Origin: Burkholderiales bacterium Ga0077544
GTDB taxonomy: Bacteria > Pseudomonadota > Gammaproteobacteria > Burkholderiales > Burkholderiaceae_D
DNA length: 64,000 nucleotides
NCBI GenBank assembly: GCA_001464355.1
Contig: LNEU01000026.1
Location: forward strand, 310,001 to 374,000
Direction of reading: 5' to 3'
The number at the start of each line of letters is the position of its first letter. The first letter of the stretch is position 1. The position numbers and the translations under genes were made by a program. The notes under the pieces are model-generated. The model did no database searches, was not told where the DNA came from, and was given only the letters and a program-made list of their open reading frames with translations. Shown here piece by piece: positions 56,926-64,000 of this stretch.

Positions 56926-56985
56926 ACCGCATCAAGCCTGGTAGATCGAACGATCTATCGCAACGCTCCTTGATGCGGGTGCTAT
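56926..56985 (-). promoter_or_regulatory. SAH riboswitch aptamer upstream of ahcY
   Basis: On the minus strand the leader reads CCGCATCAAGGAGCGTTGCG, then a TAGATCG/CGATCTA hairpin, then CAGGCTTGATGCGG. This gives the three hallmarks of the S-adenosylhomocysteine riboswitch: the conserved GGAGCGTTGC strand, the AGGCT strand, and a closing P1 of CCGCATCAAG with CTTGATGCGG. SAH riboswitches in beta- and gammaproteobacteria sit before ahcY, as here. End points are approximate by a few bases. Confidence 0.9.
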
Positions 56986-57028
56986 TTTAAACGAAAAAAT
57001 GGCCCGCGGCCATGGTCGGCTGCGGGAA

Positions 57029-57958
57029 TTACTTATTTGGCGCAGAGGTGCCAGGTAGCGAAACCGAGTGCACGCCTGGCGCGGCAGATTGCGATTCGAC
57101 ATTTTCCTTGATCCAACCCAGCATATCTATCCAGATACGCCTTACTTCGGCTTCCGGCGGCATTTTTTGTGCATTTGGCAATTCAATGGTGATCACCGGC
57201 ACATTTTTGTGCACGCCACTGTAATTGCCTAGCGATCCCGGATAAACCCCGACCCGATTGAGCAACAGGCGACCAAATTTGCGTGGCGGCTGTGCCGGGC
57301 CATCGAAATCCAGTACGCCAAAAGGCGCATGCACCGAGATAATGACATCTGGTTTAAACGCATGCATTTCATCATCGACCCAGCGACTTTCCGGTTCCGA
57401 CAACGGTGAATTTCCGGGAAACCGGCGCGGATCGGCGCGTGTCCGTGCCTGCCAGTATTTGGGCGCTTCCTTGTCCCAGTCAGGAGTAGGAAAATTACGA
57501 TTCAGATCGACGCCGTTGGCATTCATACGCATGGCCTTTTTCGCCAGCAAACCGTCCGGATTCACAACTGGCATGATGCGCCAGTCTATGCGCTGCGCTG
57601 CGGGTCCATTCATGCTATCGACCCAGCGATACACGATCGCCGCCGAGGTAAGTTCGTCGCCGTGTATGCCGCCCATCAGTAGCACGCGCAAGGGTGGCCT
57701 TTTTTTGTTGCGATTGAGCGCAGGCACATCCTTGGCAAGCAAGGGAAAGCCTTGCAGCGAATAACGTCCGGTCGGCACAAAGCCGCCTTTCATGCACATG
57801 ACTTTATTGACGGTGGGCATGCGTGCAATCAGTTGATCGCATAATTCACCCGGTTTCAACACGACTGCCTTTTCAGCCTGCGCAGAGAACGGCAATGCCA
57901 GTGCGCACCCCGCCACCATGAAAGTTACCCACCTGTCGATCAAGCTTGAAGCGCGCAT
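57029..57958 (-). CDS. M14-family zinc carboxypeptidase/amidase
   Basis: 309 residues with a signal peptide (about 1-28, ending FSAQA). M14 zinc motif HGDE (H-x-x-E, in GGIHGDELTSAAI), a third zinc His in VISVHAPFG, and a catalytic-type Glu in VPVITIELPN. It resembles MpaA-type murein tripeptide amidases, except that this one has a signal for export. It sits between metK and ahcY but is separated from both by terminator or riboswitch elements. Confidence 0.86.
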   Translation of the reverse strand: MRASSLIDRWVTFMVAGCALALPFSAQAEKAVVLKPGELCDQLIARMPTVNKVMCMKGGFVPTGRYSLQGFPLLAKDVPALNRNKKRPPLRVLLMGGIHGDELTSAAIVYRWVDSMNGPAAQRIDWRIMPVVNPDGLLAKKAMRMNANGVDLNRNFPTPDWDKEAPKYWQARTRADPRRFPGNSPLSEPESRWVDDEMHAFKPDVIISVHAPFGVLDFDGPAQPPRKFGRLLLNRVGVYPGSLGNYSGVHKNVPVITIELPNAQKMPPEAEVRRIWIDMLGWIKENVESQSAAPGVHSVSLPGTSAPNK

Positions 57959-57975
57959 CGAGAAAACCTTAAAAA

Positions 57976-58010
57976 GAAAAAGCCGGTCAACCCAACAGGA
58001 TTGATCCGGC
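57976..58010 (-). terminator. Rho-independent terminator of metK
   Basis: Minus strand GGCCGGATCAA/TTGACCGGC stem with a ten-base loop, then TTTTTCTTTTT. It lies 23 bases after the metK stop. Confidence 0.9.
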
Positions 58011-58032
58011 CACGCGCAAGTAAAGGCTTAGA

Positions 58033-59196
58033 TTAGAGCCCTGCTGCTGCGCGCAATGCTGCTGCCTTGTCGGTACGTTCCCAGGTGAACTCTGGTTCTT
58101 CGCGACCGAAGTGGCCGTAGGCTGCAGTTTTTTGGTAAATCGGACGCAACAGATCCAGCATTTGCACGATGCCTTTTGGACGCAGGTCGAAATGCTCCAG
58201 CACCAATTGCGCAATTTTTTCATCGCTGATTTTGCCTGTACCAAATGTGGTGACCATCACCGATGTTGGTTTTGCCACACCAATTGCGTATGAAATCTGA
58301 ATTTGCGCACGCTCTGCCAAACCAGCTGCGACGATATTTTTAGCAACATAACGGCCAGCGTAAGCAGCGGAACGATCGACTTTCGAAGGATCCTTGCCGG
58401 AGAATGCGCCGCCGCCGTGCGGAGCTGCGCCGCCGTAGGTATCAACAATGATTTTACGACCGGTCAAACCGCAATCGCCTTGCGGACCGCCAATGACGAA
58501 ACGGCCTGTTGGATTCACCAGAAAACGTGTGTCTTTCAACCATTCAGCCGGTACCACTGGCTTGATGATGCTCTCGATAACCGCTTCTTCGATGTCCTTG
58601 TGTTGCATTTCCGGCGCATGTTGCGTCGACAATACGATGGTGTCGATCGACACTGGGCGGCCATCAACGTAGCGCAAGGTGACTTGCGATTTTGCATCAG
58701 GGCGTAACCAAGGCAGGCGGCCGTCTTTGCGCAATTCTGATTGACGCTCAACGATGCGATGCGCATAGTGAATCGCGGCCGGCATCAGTTCTGCCGTTTC
58801 ATCGCAAGCGTAACCAAACATCAAGCCTTGATCGCCCGCGCCTTGGTCGAGATCGATGCCAGCGCCTTCGTCAACCCCTTGTGCGATGTCCGGCGATTGC
58901 TTGTCGTATGCGACCAAAACTGCGCAGCTTTTGTAATCGATACCGTAGTCAGCGTTGTCGTAACCGATACGCTTGATGGTTTGACGAGCGACTTCGATGT
59001 AATCGACGTTGGCGAACGTGGTGATTTCGCCAGCCAGCACAACCAGACCGGTATTGCAAAGGGTTTCAGCAGCAACGCGTGCTTTTGGATCTTGCTGAAA
59101 AATTGCGTCGAGGATCGCGTCGGAGATTTGATCGGCGACCTTGTCAGGGTGGCCTTCAGAGACGGATTCGGAGGTAAACAAAAAATCATTAGCCAT
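58033..59196 (-). CDS. metK: S-adenosylmethionine synthase
   Basis: Makes SAM from methionine and ATP. 387 residues, full length. Signature hexapeptide GAGDQG (in [12 protein letters not shown]) and the P-loop-like [19 protein letters not shown] are intact, as is the N-terminal [18 protein letters not shown] with active-site His. The leader contains a hairpin whose 3' arm ends directly at the AUG (59197-59250). Single gene with its own terminator. Confidence 0.98.
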   Translation of the reverse strand: MANDFLFTSESVSEGHPDKVADQISDAILDAIFQQDPKARVAAETLCNTGLVVLAGEITTFANVDYIEVARQTIKRIGYDNADYGIDYKSCAVLVAYDKQSPDIAQGVDEGAGIDLDQGAGDQGLMFGYACDETAELMPAAIHYAHRIVERQSELRKDGRLPWLRPDAKSQVTLRYVDGRPVSIDTIVLSTQHAPEMQHKDIEEAVIESIIKPVVPAEWLKDTRFLVNPTGRFVIGGPQGDCGLTGRKIIVDTYGGAAPHGGGAFSGKDPSKVDRSAAYAGRYVAKNIVAAGLAERAQIQISYAIGVAKPTSVMVTTFGTGKISDEKIAQLVLEHFDLRPKGIVQMLDLLRPIYQKTAAYGHFGREEPEFTWERTDKAAALRAAAGL

Positions 59197-59250
59197 CGCA
59201 GGTTCTTTCTATAGTTGGTTAGATGTCGCGGCCAACTGAATGAACCTGCG
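59197..59250 (-). promoter_or_regulatory. Start-codon-abutting hairpin in the metK leader
   Basis: On the minus strand, CGCAGGTTC (59250-59242) pairs perfectly with GAACCTGCG (59205-59197), which is immediately followed by the metK AUG. Inside it, AGTTGG (59237-59232) pairs with CCAACT (59218-59213) around a 13-base loop. The ribosome-binding region therefore lies within a stem-loop, which suggests translational control. It does not match any SAM riboswitch class I can recognise by eye. Confidence 0.75.
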
Positions 59251-59366
59251 ACGCTTTAGCGAAATTTATATACCGCCTCGCAAGTTGTCATTAACTCGGC
59301 GGTTGCTGCTTTGTGCTATTTTACGCCTCTTGAAATAAATCAGCAAAGTCTCTTGTAGAGGCCCGC

Positions 59367-60257
59367 TTGAATCGCATAAAAACTTGCATGCTCGTCCTCA
59401 CTTTCCGCCTCTTGTCTTATTTGCCCTTGCCACTTTTGCATGCAATCGGCAGCGCACTCGGCTGGGCCGTTTATTTTTCTTCATCACGGTATCGCCACCG
59501 CCTGCAAGATAATATTCGGCAGGCTGGTTTTGGCGAGTACCTGTCTGCCGCCATTGCCGAAGCTGGCAAGAATATGATGGAGTTACCATTCGTATGGTGC
59601 GCTTCGCCAGAACGGGTACTGAAAACCCTCACAATCAAAAACTGGGTTTTGGTGCAACAAGCGCAAGATGCCAAACGCGGCATCATTTTTTTGACACCAC
59701 ACCTAGGCTGCTTTGAAATTTCTGCACAGGCTGCCGCTGCACAGTTGCCGTTGACAGTGATGTACCGTCCACCGCGGCAAGCCGCATTGAAGCCGCTAAT
59801 AGAGGGCGCACGCGCACGCCACAACTTGTCTTTGGCGCCAGCAAATCTAAGTGGTGTACGCAGCCTTTTTAAAGTACTGAAAAGAAACGGTGCCATCGGT
59901 TTGTTGCCCGATCAGGTGCCGCAAGATGGCGAAGGTGTTTGGGCCGACTTCTTCGGCAAACCTGCTTATACAATGACCTTGCCAGCCAAGATGCTGGAAA
60001 TGAGTGGCGCCACCATGATTCTTGCATTCGCCGAACGCTTGCCGCGTGGCCGCGGATACACCCTGCATTTCCATCCGTTCAGTATGGCTGAAGGATTAAC
60101 GCCGCAACAGCAGGTGCGCGCAATTAACGTAGCGATGGAACAGTTAATCTCATTTTGCCCGGCACAGTATTTTTGGAGCTACAACCGTTACAAGATTCCC
60201 GCCGGCGTAGTCGGTCCAAATGAATCCGATGCATCAGTTCAAAAGGACCTCGCATGA
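59367..60257 (+). CDS. Lysophospholipid acyltransferase, LpxL/HtrB family (first copy)
   Basis: Late acyl transfer to lipid A at the inner membrane. 296 residues with an N-terminal membrane segment and the catalytic HX4E motif (HLGCFE in PHLGCFEIS). The start is a TTG at 59367, chosen because AGAGG lies five bases upstream and the family has a basic N-terminus; the ATG at 59388 has no ribosome binding site. It overlaps the second copy by four bases. Confidence 0.9.
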   Translation: MNRIKTCMLVLTFRLLSYLPLPLLHAIGSALGWAVYFSSSRYRHRLQDNIRQAGFGEYLSAAIAEAGKNMMELPFVWCASPERVLKTLTIKNWVLVQQAQDAKRGIIFLTPHLGCFEISAQAAAAQLPLTVMYRPPRQAALKPLIEGARARHNLSLAPANLSGVRSLFKVLKRNGAIGLLPDQVPQDGEGVWADFFGKPAYTMTLPAKMLEMSGATMILAFAERLPRGRGYTLHFHPFSMAEGLTPQQQVRAINVAMEQLISFCPAQYFWSYNRYKIPAGVVGPNESDASVQKDLA

Positions 60258-61153
60258 GAATGCTGGTCATCTTGATGTGGTTATTGCACTGGCTACCATT
60301 ACCGGTGATTGCCCGCTTGGGCGAAGCAATCGGCAGCCTGCTGTTTATCTACAAGAAAAAACGGCGCCGCATCACACTAATCAATCTCGAATTATGTTTT
60401 CCTGAATGGACGGCCGAAAAACGCCAGCGCATCGCGAAAAAGCATTTCCAGTATTACGCACGCAGCGTACTGGAGCGGGGCATTCTTTGGTGGGGCTCCG
60501 AAGCGCGTTTGCGCAAATTGATCGTGGTGGAGCCATCCGTGCCGCTGGCCGCGATTAACGCCAGTCCGACAATACTGTTATGCCCGCACTTCGTCAGCCT
60601 GGATGTAGCCGGTGTCGCGGTCATGCTGGAATCATCGCTGTGCTCTATCTATACACAACAATTGAATCCGGTATTCGATGAAGTATTGCGCAAAGGTCGT
60701 TCGCGTTTTCGACCGGTCAAATTATTTTCGCGCAGCGATGGCGTCAAGCCCATCATCCGCGCGATGCGCGAGAATCTGCCTTTCTTCATGTTGCCGGATA
60801 TGGATTTCGGCGAGAAGGATGCCGAGTTCGTGCCCTTCTTCGGGATTCCTGCAGCAACACTGACGGCGCCTGCGCGCATCGCTGCCGCGACGAATGCCAA
60901 AGTGATTCCAGTGGTCGCCACCTACCTGCCGAATTACCGCGGCTGGACTGTCAAGTTTTATCCTGCATGGGAAAACTTTCCCGGTGACGACATGATTGCA
61001 GCAACCCGCACAATGAACGCATTCATCGAAGACCGGGCGCGTGAAGCGCCAGCCGAATATTTTTGGACACACAAGCGCTTCAAGACCCGACCAGCCGGCG
61101 AACCCAGCTTTTACGCTGCCAATGCACCGGATGAAGCACCACCTGCTTACTAA
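60254..61153 (+). CDS. Lysophospholipid acyltransferase, LpxL/LpxM family (second copy)
   Basis: 299 residues, similar in layout to the preceding gene: N-terminal membrane helix and an HX4D motif (PHFVSLDVAG). Such pairs typically add the two secondary acyl chains of lipid A. Coupled by ATGA overlap; dapF begins 57 bases later. Confidence 0.91.
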   Translation: MRMLVILMWLLHWLPLPVIARLGEAIGSLLFIYKKKRRRITLINLELCFPEWTAEKRQRIAKKHFQYYARSVLERGILWWGSEARLRKLIVVEPSVPLAAINASPTILLCPHFVSLDVAGVAVMLESSLCSIYTQQLNPVFDEVLRKGRSRFRPVKLFSRSDGVKPIIRAMRENLPFFMLPDMDFGEKDAEFVPFFGIPAATLTAPARIAAATNAKVIPVVATYLPNYRGWTVKFYPAWENFPGDDMIAATRTMNAFIEDRAREAPAEYFWTHKRFKTRPAGEPSFYAANAPDEAPPAY

Positions 61154-61210
61154 AAACGGATACGTGCAGGCATTTTTACCCTGCGCGGCCAGCGGCTTTA
61201 TAATCGCCAC

Positions 61211-62062
61211 ATGAAAATCAAATTCACAAAAATGCACGGTGCCGGCAACGATTTCGTCGTCATTGATGCAATCAATCAGTCCATCGATTTCACACCCGCA
61301 CAATGGCAATACTTGGCAGATCGCCGTTTTGGTGTCGGTGCCGATCAAATGCTGGTGGTAGAAAAACCGCTAGCAGCTGACGTCGATTTTCGCTATCGCA
61401 TCTATAACGCTGATGGCGGCGAAGTCGAGCAATGCGGCAATGGCGCACGCGCTTTCGTCAAATTTGTGACGGACAAAAAACTGACGAATAAACATGCGAT
61501 CAAGGTAGAGACCATGTCCGGCATCATCGAGCCGCGACTGGAAGCGAATGGCCAAATTACCGTCGATATGGGCCCGCCGATCTTGACCCCGGAAGAGGTG
61601 CCTTTCGACACTACCGATCTGCTATGCAAAGCCGATGGCGCAGAAACCTTGTGGCCCTTGGATATCAAGGGCGAAACTTACTGGATCGCAGTATTGTCGA
61701 TGGGCAATCCGCATGCAGTACAAGTTGTCGCCGATGTCGAGACCGCAGCTGTACGCGAAGATGGCGTGCTGATAGAACACCACCCGCGCTTTCCAAAACG
61801 CGTCAACGCAGGCTTCATGCAAATCATAGATGCACATCAAATCAAGCTGCGCGTATTTGAACGTGGTGCAGGCGAAACATTGGCCTGCGGTACAGGCGCT
61901 TGCGCAGCCGTGGTTTCAGGTATTCGGCGCGGCTTGCTGGCTTCGCCAGTCAAGGTGCAAACTCGCGGTGGCGAATTATCAATTGCATGGGCAGGCAACA
62001 CATCGGCTGTCATGTTGACCGGCCCGGCCGTGACCGTCTTTGAAGGCGAAATCGAGCTTTGA
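61211..62062 (+). CDS. dapF: Diaminopimelate epimerase
   Basis: Interconverts LL- and meso-diaminopimelate for lysine and peptidoglycan. 283 residues. Both catalytic cysteines are present: [15 protein letters not shown] (about C76) and [13 protein letters not shown]. Start [15 protein letters not shown] is typical. First of dapF-DUF484-xerC, a conserved order. Confidence 0.98.
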   Translation: MKIKFTKMHGAGNDFVVIDAINQSIDFTPAQWQYLADRRFGVGADQMLVVEKPLAADVDFRYRIYNADGGEVEQCGNGARAFVKFVTDKKLTNKHAIKVETMSGIIEPRLEANGQITVDMGPPILTPEEVPFDTTDLLCKADGAETLWPLDIKGETYWIAVLSMGNPHAVQVVADVETAAVREDGVLIEHHPRFPKRVNAGFMQIIDAHQIKLRVFERGAGETLACGTGACAAVVSGIRRGLLASPVKVQTRGGELSIAWAGNTSAVMLTGPAVTVFEGEIEL

Positions 62063-62179
62063 GATTGAGCCCAAGAGACAGCTTGAAATCCGGCTGCATC
62101 CGGAGCGAGCAGAATTGCTTTCCGGATGCCGATGTCGGTTAGAATCATGGCCAACTCTTGCGCAATTCATAAGCCATCG

Positions 62180-62254
62180 ATGACTAAACACCACAATCCC
62201 GATGCCGAGCTTTTATTCAGACAGTTTCTTTACGATTTAAATTACGACACATGA
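62180..62254 (+). other. 24-codon ORF overlapping the DUF484 start
   Basis: Reads TKHHNPDAELLFRQFLYDLN after the ATG and ends in ATGA overlap with the DUF484 gene. The ribosome binding site is poor. It may be a coupled leader peptide or chance; no homologue is recognised. Confidence 0.3.
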
Positions 62255-62919
62255 CTTCTCCACTGGATTCCAACACCGTTGCCGACTACTTGCTGAACCA
62301 TCCGCATTTTTTTGAAGAACATGCGGAAGTGTTGGCACAGGTAAAGCTGTCCAGCCCTTTAGGCGGACGCACCCTGTCTTTGCAAGAACGGCAAATGGAT
62401 GTGATGCGCGAAAAGTTCAAGATCATGGAAATGCGCTTGGCTGATCTGATACGCATAGGGCAGGAAAACGATCAGATCACGCGCAAGTTTCATGCATGGA
62501 CACGCTCATTATTACTGGCGCGCAACGATGTCGATCTGCCGCACACATTAACCACTGGCCTGCAAAACGCGTTCTCGGTACCGCACGTCACCTTGCGTTT
62601 GTGGGGCGTGTCGGAAGAATTCGCACACACTTGGTTTGCGGCACCCGTTTCTGCCGATTCGCGCCTGTTTTCGAACGGCTTGACCGTACCATTCTGCGGC
62701 AGCAACAACGATTTTGAAGCCGCCTCCTGGCTGGAAGACGCACCGTCGATTCAATCGCTGGCCTTGCTGCCTTTACGTCTGGATGATGCGCCTGAAGCCT
62801 TCGGTCTGCTGGTACTCGGCTCATCCGATCCGCATCGTTTCACCTCGGATATGGCGACCGACTTCCTGACCAATATCGGCCAGACCGCCAGCGCCGCGCT
62901 GTCGAGTTTGCTCGACTAA
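62251..62919 (+). CDS. DUF484 (GAF-like) protein
   Basis: 222 residues. An N-terminal helical part (VADYLLNHPHFFEEHAEVLAQV) with the DUF484 signature FFEEH is followed by a coiled coil (about 45-75) and a GAF-like domain ending LGSSDPHRFTSDMATDFLTNIG. Conserved between dapF and xerC in Proteobacteria; role not established. Its GAF-like end is clearly related to the N-domain of the diguanylate cyclase at 9697. Confidence 0.93.
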   Translation: MTSPLDSNTVADYLLNHPHFFEEHAEVLAQVKLSSPLGGRTLSLQERQMDVMREKFKIMEMRLADLIRIGQENDQITRKFHAWTRSLLLARNDVDLPHTLTTGLQNAFSVPHVTLRLWGVSEEFAHTWFAAPVSADSRLFSNGLTVPFCGSNNDFEAASWLEDAPSIQSLALLPLRLDDAPEAFGLLVLGSSDPHRFTSDMATDFLTNIGQTASAALSSLLD

Positions 62920-62928
62920 ATCCGTATC

Positions 62929-63885
62929 GTGAACGTTGCAGGCAATCAGGCTTATCTGGATGGTTATCTCGATAACCTGATCAGCCAGCGTCAATTGTCA
63001 CCGCTCACCACCACCAGCTACCGCCGCGACCTGCTGGAGCTGATCGCATTTGCAACAGTCACTGACAGGAACACATCTGTCACTGCCATCAGTCATTTCC
63101 AAATTCGCAAATTCGCCGCGCAATTGCACGCGCACGGCTTGAATGCACGTTCGATTGCACGCAAGCTTTCCGCATGGCGCGGTTTCTTCAACTGGCTGTC
63201 CGAACAAAATGCAATGACCGCTAATCCGGTCGATGGCATCAAGGCCCCAAAGCGTACCAAGCTCTTGCCGAAGGCATTAGCGGCCGATGATGCCGTGCGT
63301 CTGGTATCAGAAACCAGTCCCGGAAAAAATGCCGACTCTGGGATGCAGCGATGCAATCACGCAATGTTCGAGTTGTTGTACTCGAGCGGCTTGCGCGTTT
63401 CCGAACTGGTCGGACTGGACGTCAGATATGCACAGGAAAATCGCTACGTTTCGGCAGGATGGATAGATTTCGACGCGCATGAGGTGATGGTCACCGGCAA
63501 AGGTAACAAGATGCGCAGCGTACCTATCGGCCAGGCAGCCATCGATGCACTAAAGTCATGGCTGGCGATACGCGATACTTTGGTAAAGTTGGATCCGCAT
63601 CCACTGTTTTTAAGTGAGCGCGGCACCCGCGTATCGGCGCGCGTGGTGCAACTTCGCTTGAAGGCGCATGCGCAAGCCGTCGGCTTGCCTATGGATGTGC
63701 ATCCGCATGTACTGCGTCATTCTTTCGCGTCGCATGTGCTGCAATCATCCGGCGATTTGCGCGCCGTGCAAGAAATGCTGGGGCACGCATCGATTGCCGC
63801 CACGCAAATTTACACCTCGCTTGATTTTCAGCGGCTGGCACAGGTTTACGATGCCGCCCATCCGCGCGCAAAAAAGAAGCCCTGA
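62929..63885 (+). CDS. xerC: Tyrosine recombinase XerC
   Basis: Resolves chromosome dimers at dif with XerD. 318 residues with N-terminal SAM-like core-binding domain (about 10-100) and the catalytic domain: Arg in YSSGLRVSELVGL, Lys in TGKGNKMR, HVLRHSFASH, and the nucleophile Tyr in QIYTSLD. GTG start at 62929, ten bases after DUF484. Confidence 0.96.
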   Translation: MNVAGNQAYLDGYLDNLISQRQLSPLTTTSYRRDLLELIAFATVTDRNTSVTAISHFQIRKFAAQLHAHGLNARSIARKLSAWRGFFNWLSEQNAMTANPVDGIKAPKRTKLLPKALAADDAVRLVSETSPGKNADSGMQRCNHAMFELLYSSGLRVSELVGLDVRYAQENRYVSAGWIDFDAHEVMVTGKGNKMRSVPIGQAAIDALKSWLAIRDTLVKLDPHPLFLSERGTRVSARVVQLRLKAHAQAVGLPMDVHPHVLRHSFASHVLQSSGDLRAVQEMLGHASIAATQIYTSLDFQRLAQVYDAAHPRAKKKP

Positions 63886-64000
63886 ACTATACCCATCTGC
63901 ATCCACAAAATTTCGCAGCAAACGGATATATTGCAACTGAATTGCAAATTGCGGCATAATCAGGCTATCACCTCGCCATACAACCCGTCATCGCATCATC
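63886..64000. other. Right edge, no gene
   Basis: The last 115 bases after xerC hold no credible frame or hairpin; a promoter for a gene beyond the window is possible. Confidence 0.4.

Noticed and set aside
62929-63885. Tyrosine recombinase as evidence of an integrated element
   Set aside because: Sequence and the dapF-DUF484-xerC order identify housekeeping XerC; no attachment repeats seen.

Overview
The window looks like about 64 kb of core chromosome from a betaproteobacterium of the Burkholderiales, most likely family Oxalobacteraceae (Herminiimonas or Janthinobacterium sp. Marseille-like). The evidence is the moderate GC with Burkholderiales-type gene orders: lolB-ispE-tRNA(Gln)-prs-rplY-pth-ychF; ftsY-ftsE-ftsX-rpoH; the aa3 oxidase block with a 34-residue assembly peptide, ctaG, SURF1, ctaA, ctaB and sco; dapF-DUF484-xerC; and metK with an ahcY that carries an SAH riboswitch. 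A PhaM-like protein fits a PHA-storing betaproteobacterium. The genus is inferred from gene order and protein recall, not from a database search. No prophage, insertion sequence, CRISPR array or rRNA was seen.

Layout. 1-9.5 kb: mutM (cut by the window edge), a TPR protein, lolB, ispE, tRNA-Gln, prs, rplY, pth, ychF and a MOSC protein. 9.7-15.5 kb: a diguanylate cyclase, then a leftward block of two M16 peptidases, rsmD, coaD and a 2[4Fe-4S] ferredoxin with an unusual duplicated leader. 15.6-19.5 kb: ftsYEX and rpoH. 19.6-28.4 kb: the haem-copper oxidase structural and assembly genes, almost all leftward. 28.9-34.2 kb: a BioC-like methyltransferase, ComF, TrmL, two copper-linked periplasmic proteins, a di-iron ferritin-like protein and a periplasmic glutathione peroxidase. 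34.4-43 kb: a two-component system, TerC, a ProQ-family RNA chaperone, TauE/SafE and MFS transporters, PhaM and a substrate-binding protein. 43-49.3 kb: tandem DUF3108 proteins, queC, pssA, several small secreted or membrane proteins and a second orphan substrate-binding protein. 49.3-53.3 kb: leftward slt, GST and cca. 53.5-59.2 kb: one-carbon and methyl-cycle genes (5-FTHF cyclo-ligase, metF, ahcY, metK). 59.4-63.9 kb: two lipid A acyltransferases, dapF, DUF484 and xerC.

How the genes work together. The oxidase block holds subunits I-III plus copper delivery (Sco, Cox11, PCuAC nearby) and haem A synthesis (CtaB, CtaA). MetK, AhcY and MetF form most of the SAM/SAH cycle. The SAH riboswitch before ahcY is readable in the sequence, with a possible termination switch. 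MetK has its own leader hairpin that ends at the start codon and matches no riboswitch I recognise; it is the best candidate here for an undescribed regulatory element. Other unusual items are the duplicated ferredoxin start with twin hairpins, a 24-codon membrane-peptide ORF with an excellent ribosome binding site, a 34-bp perfect palindrome, and a nine-C tract between divergent genes.
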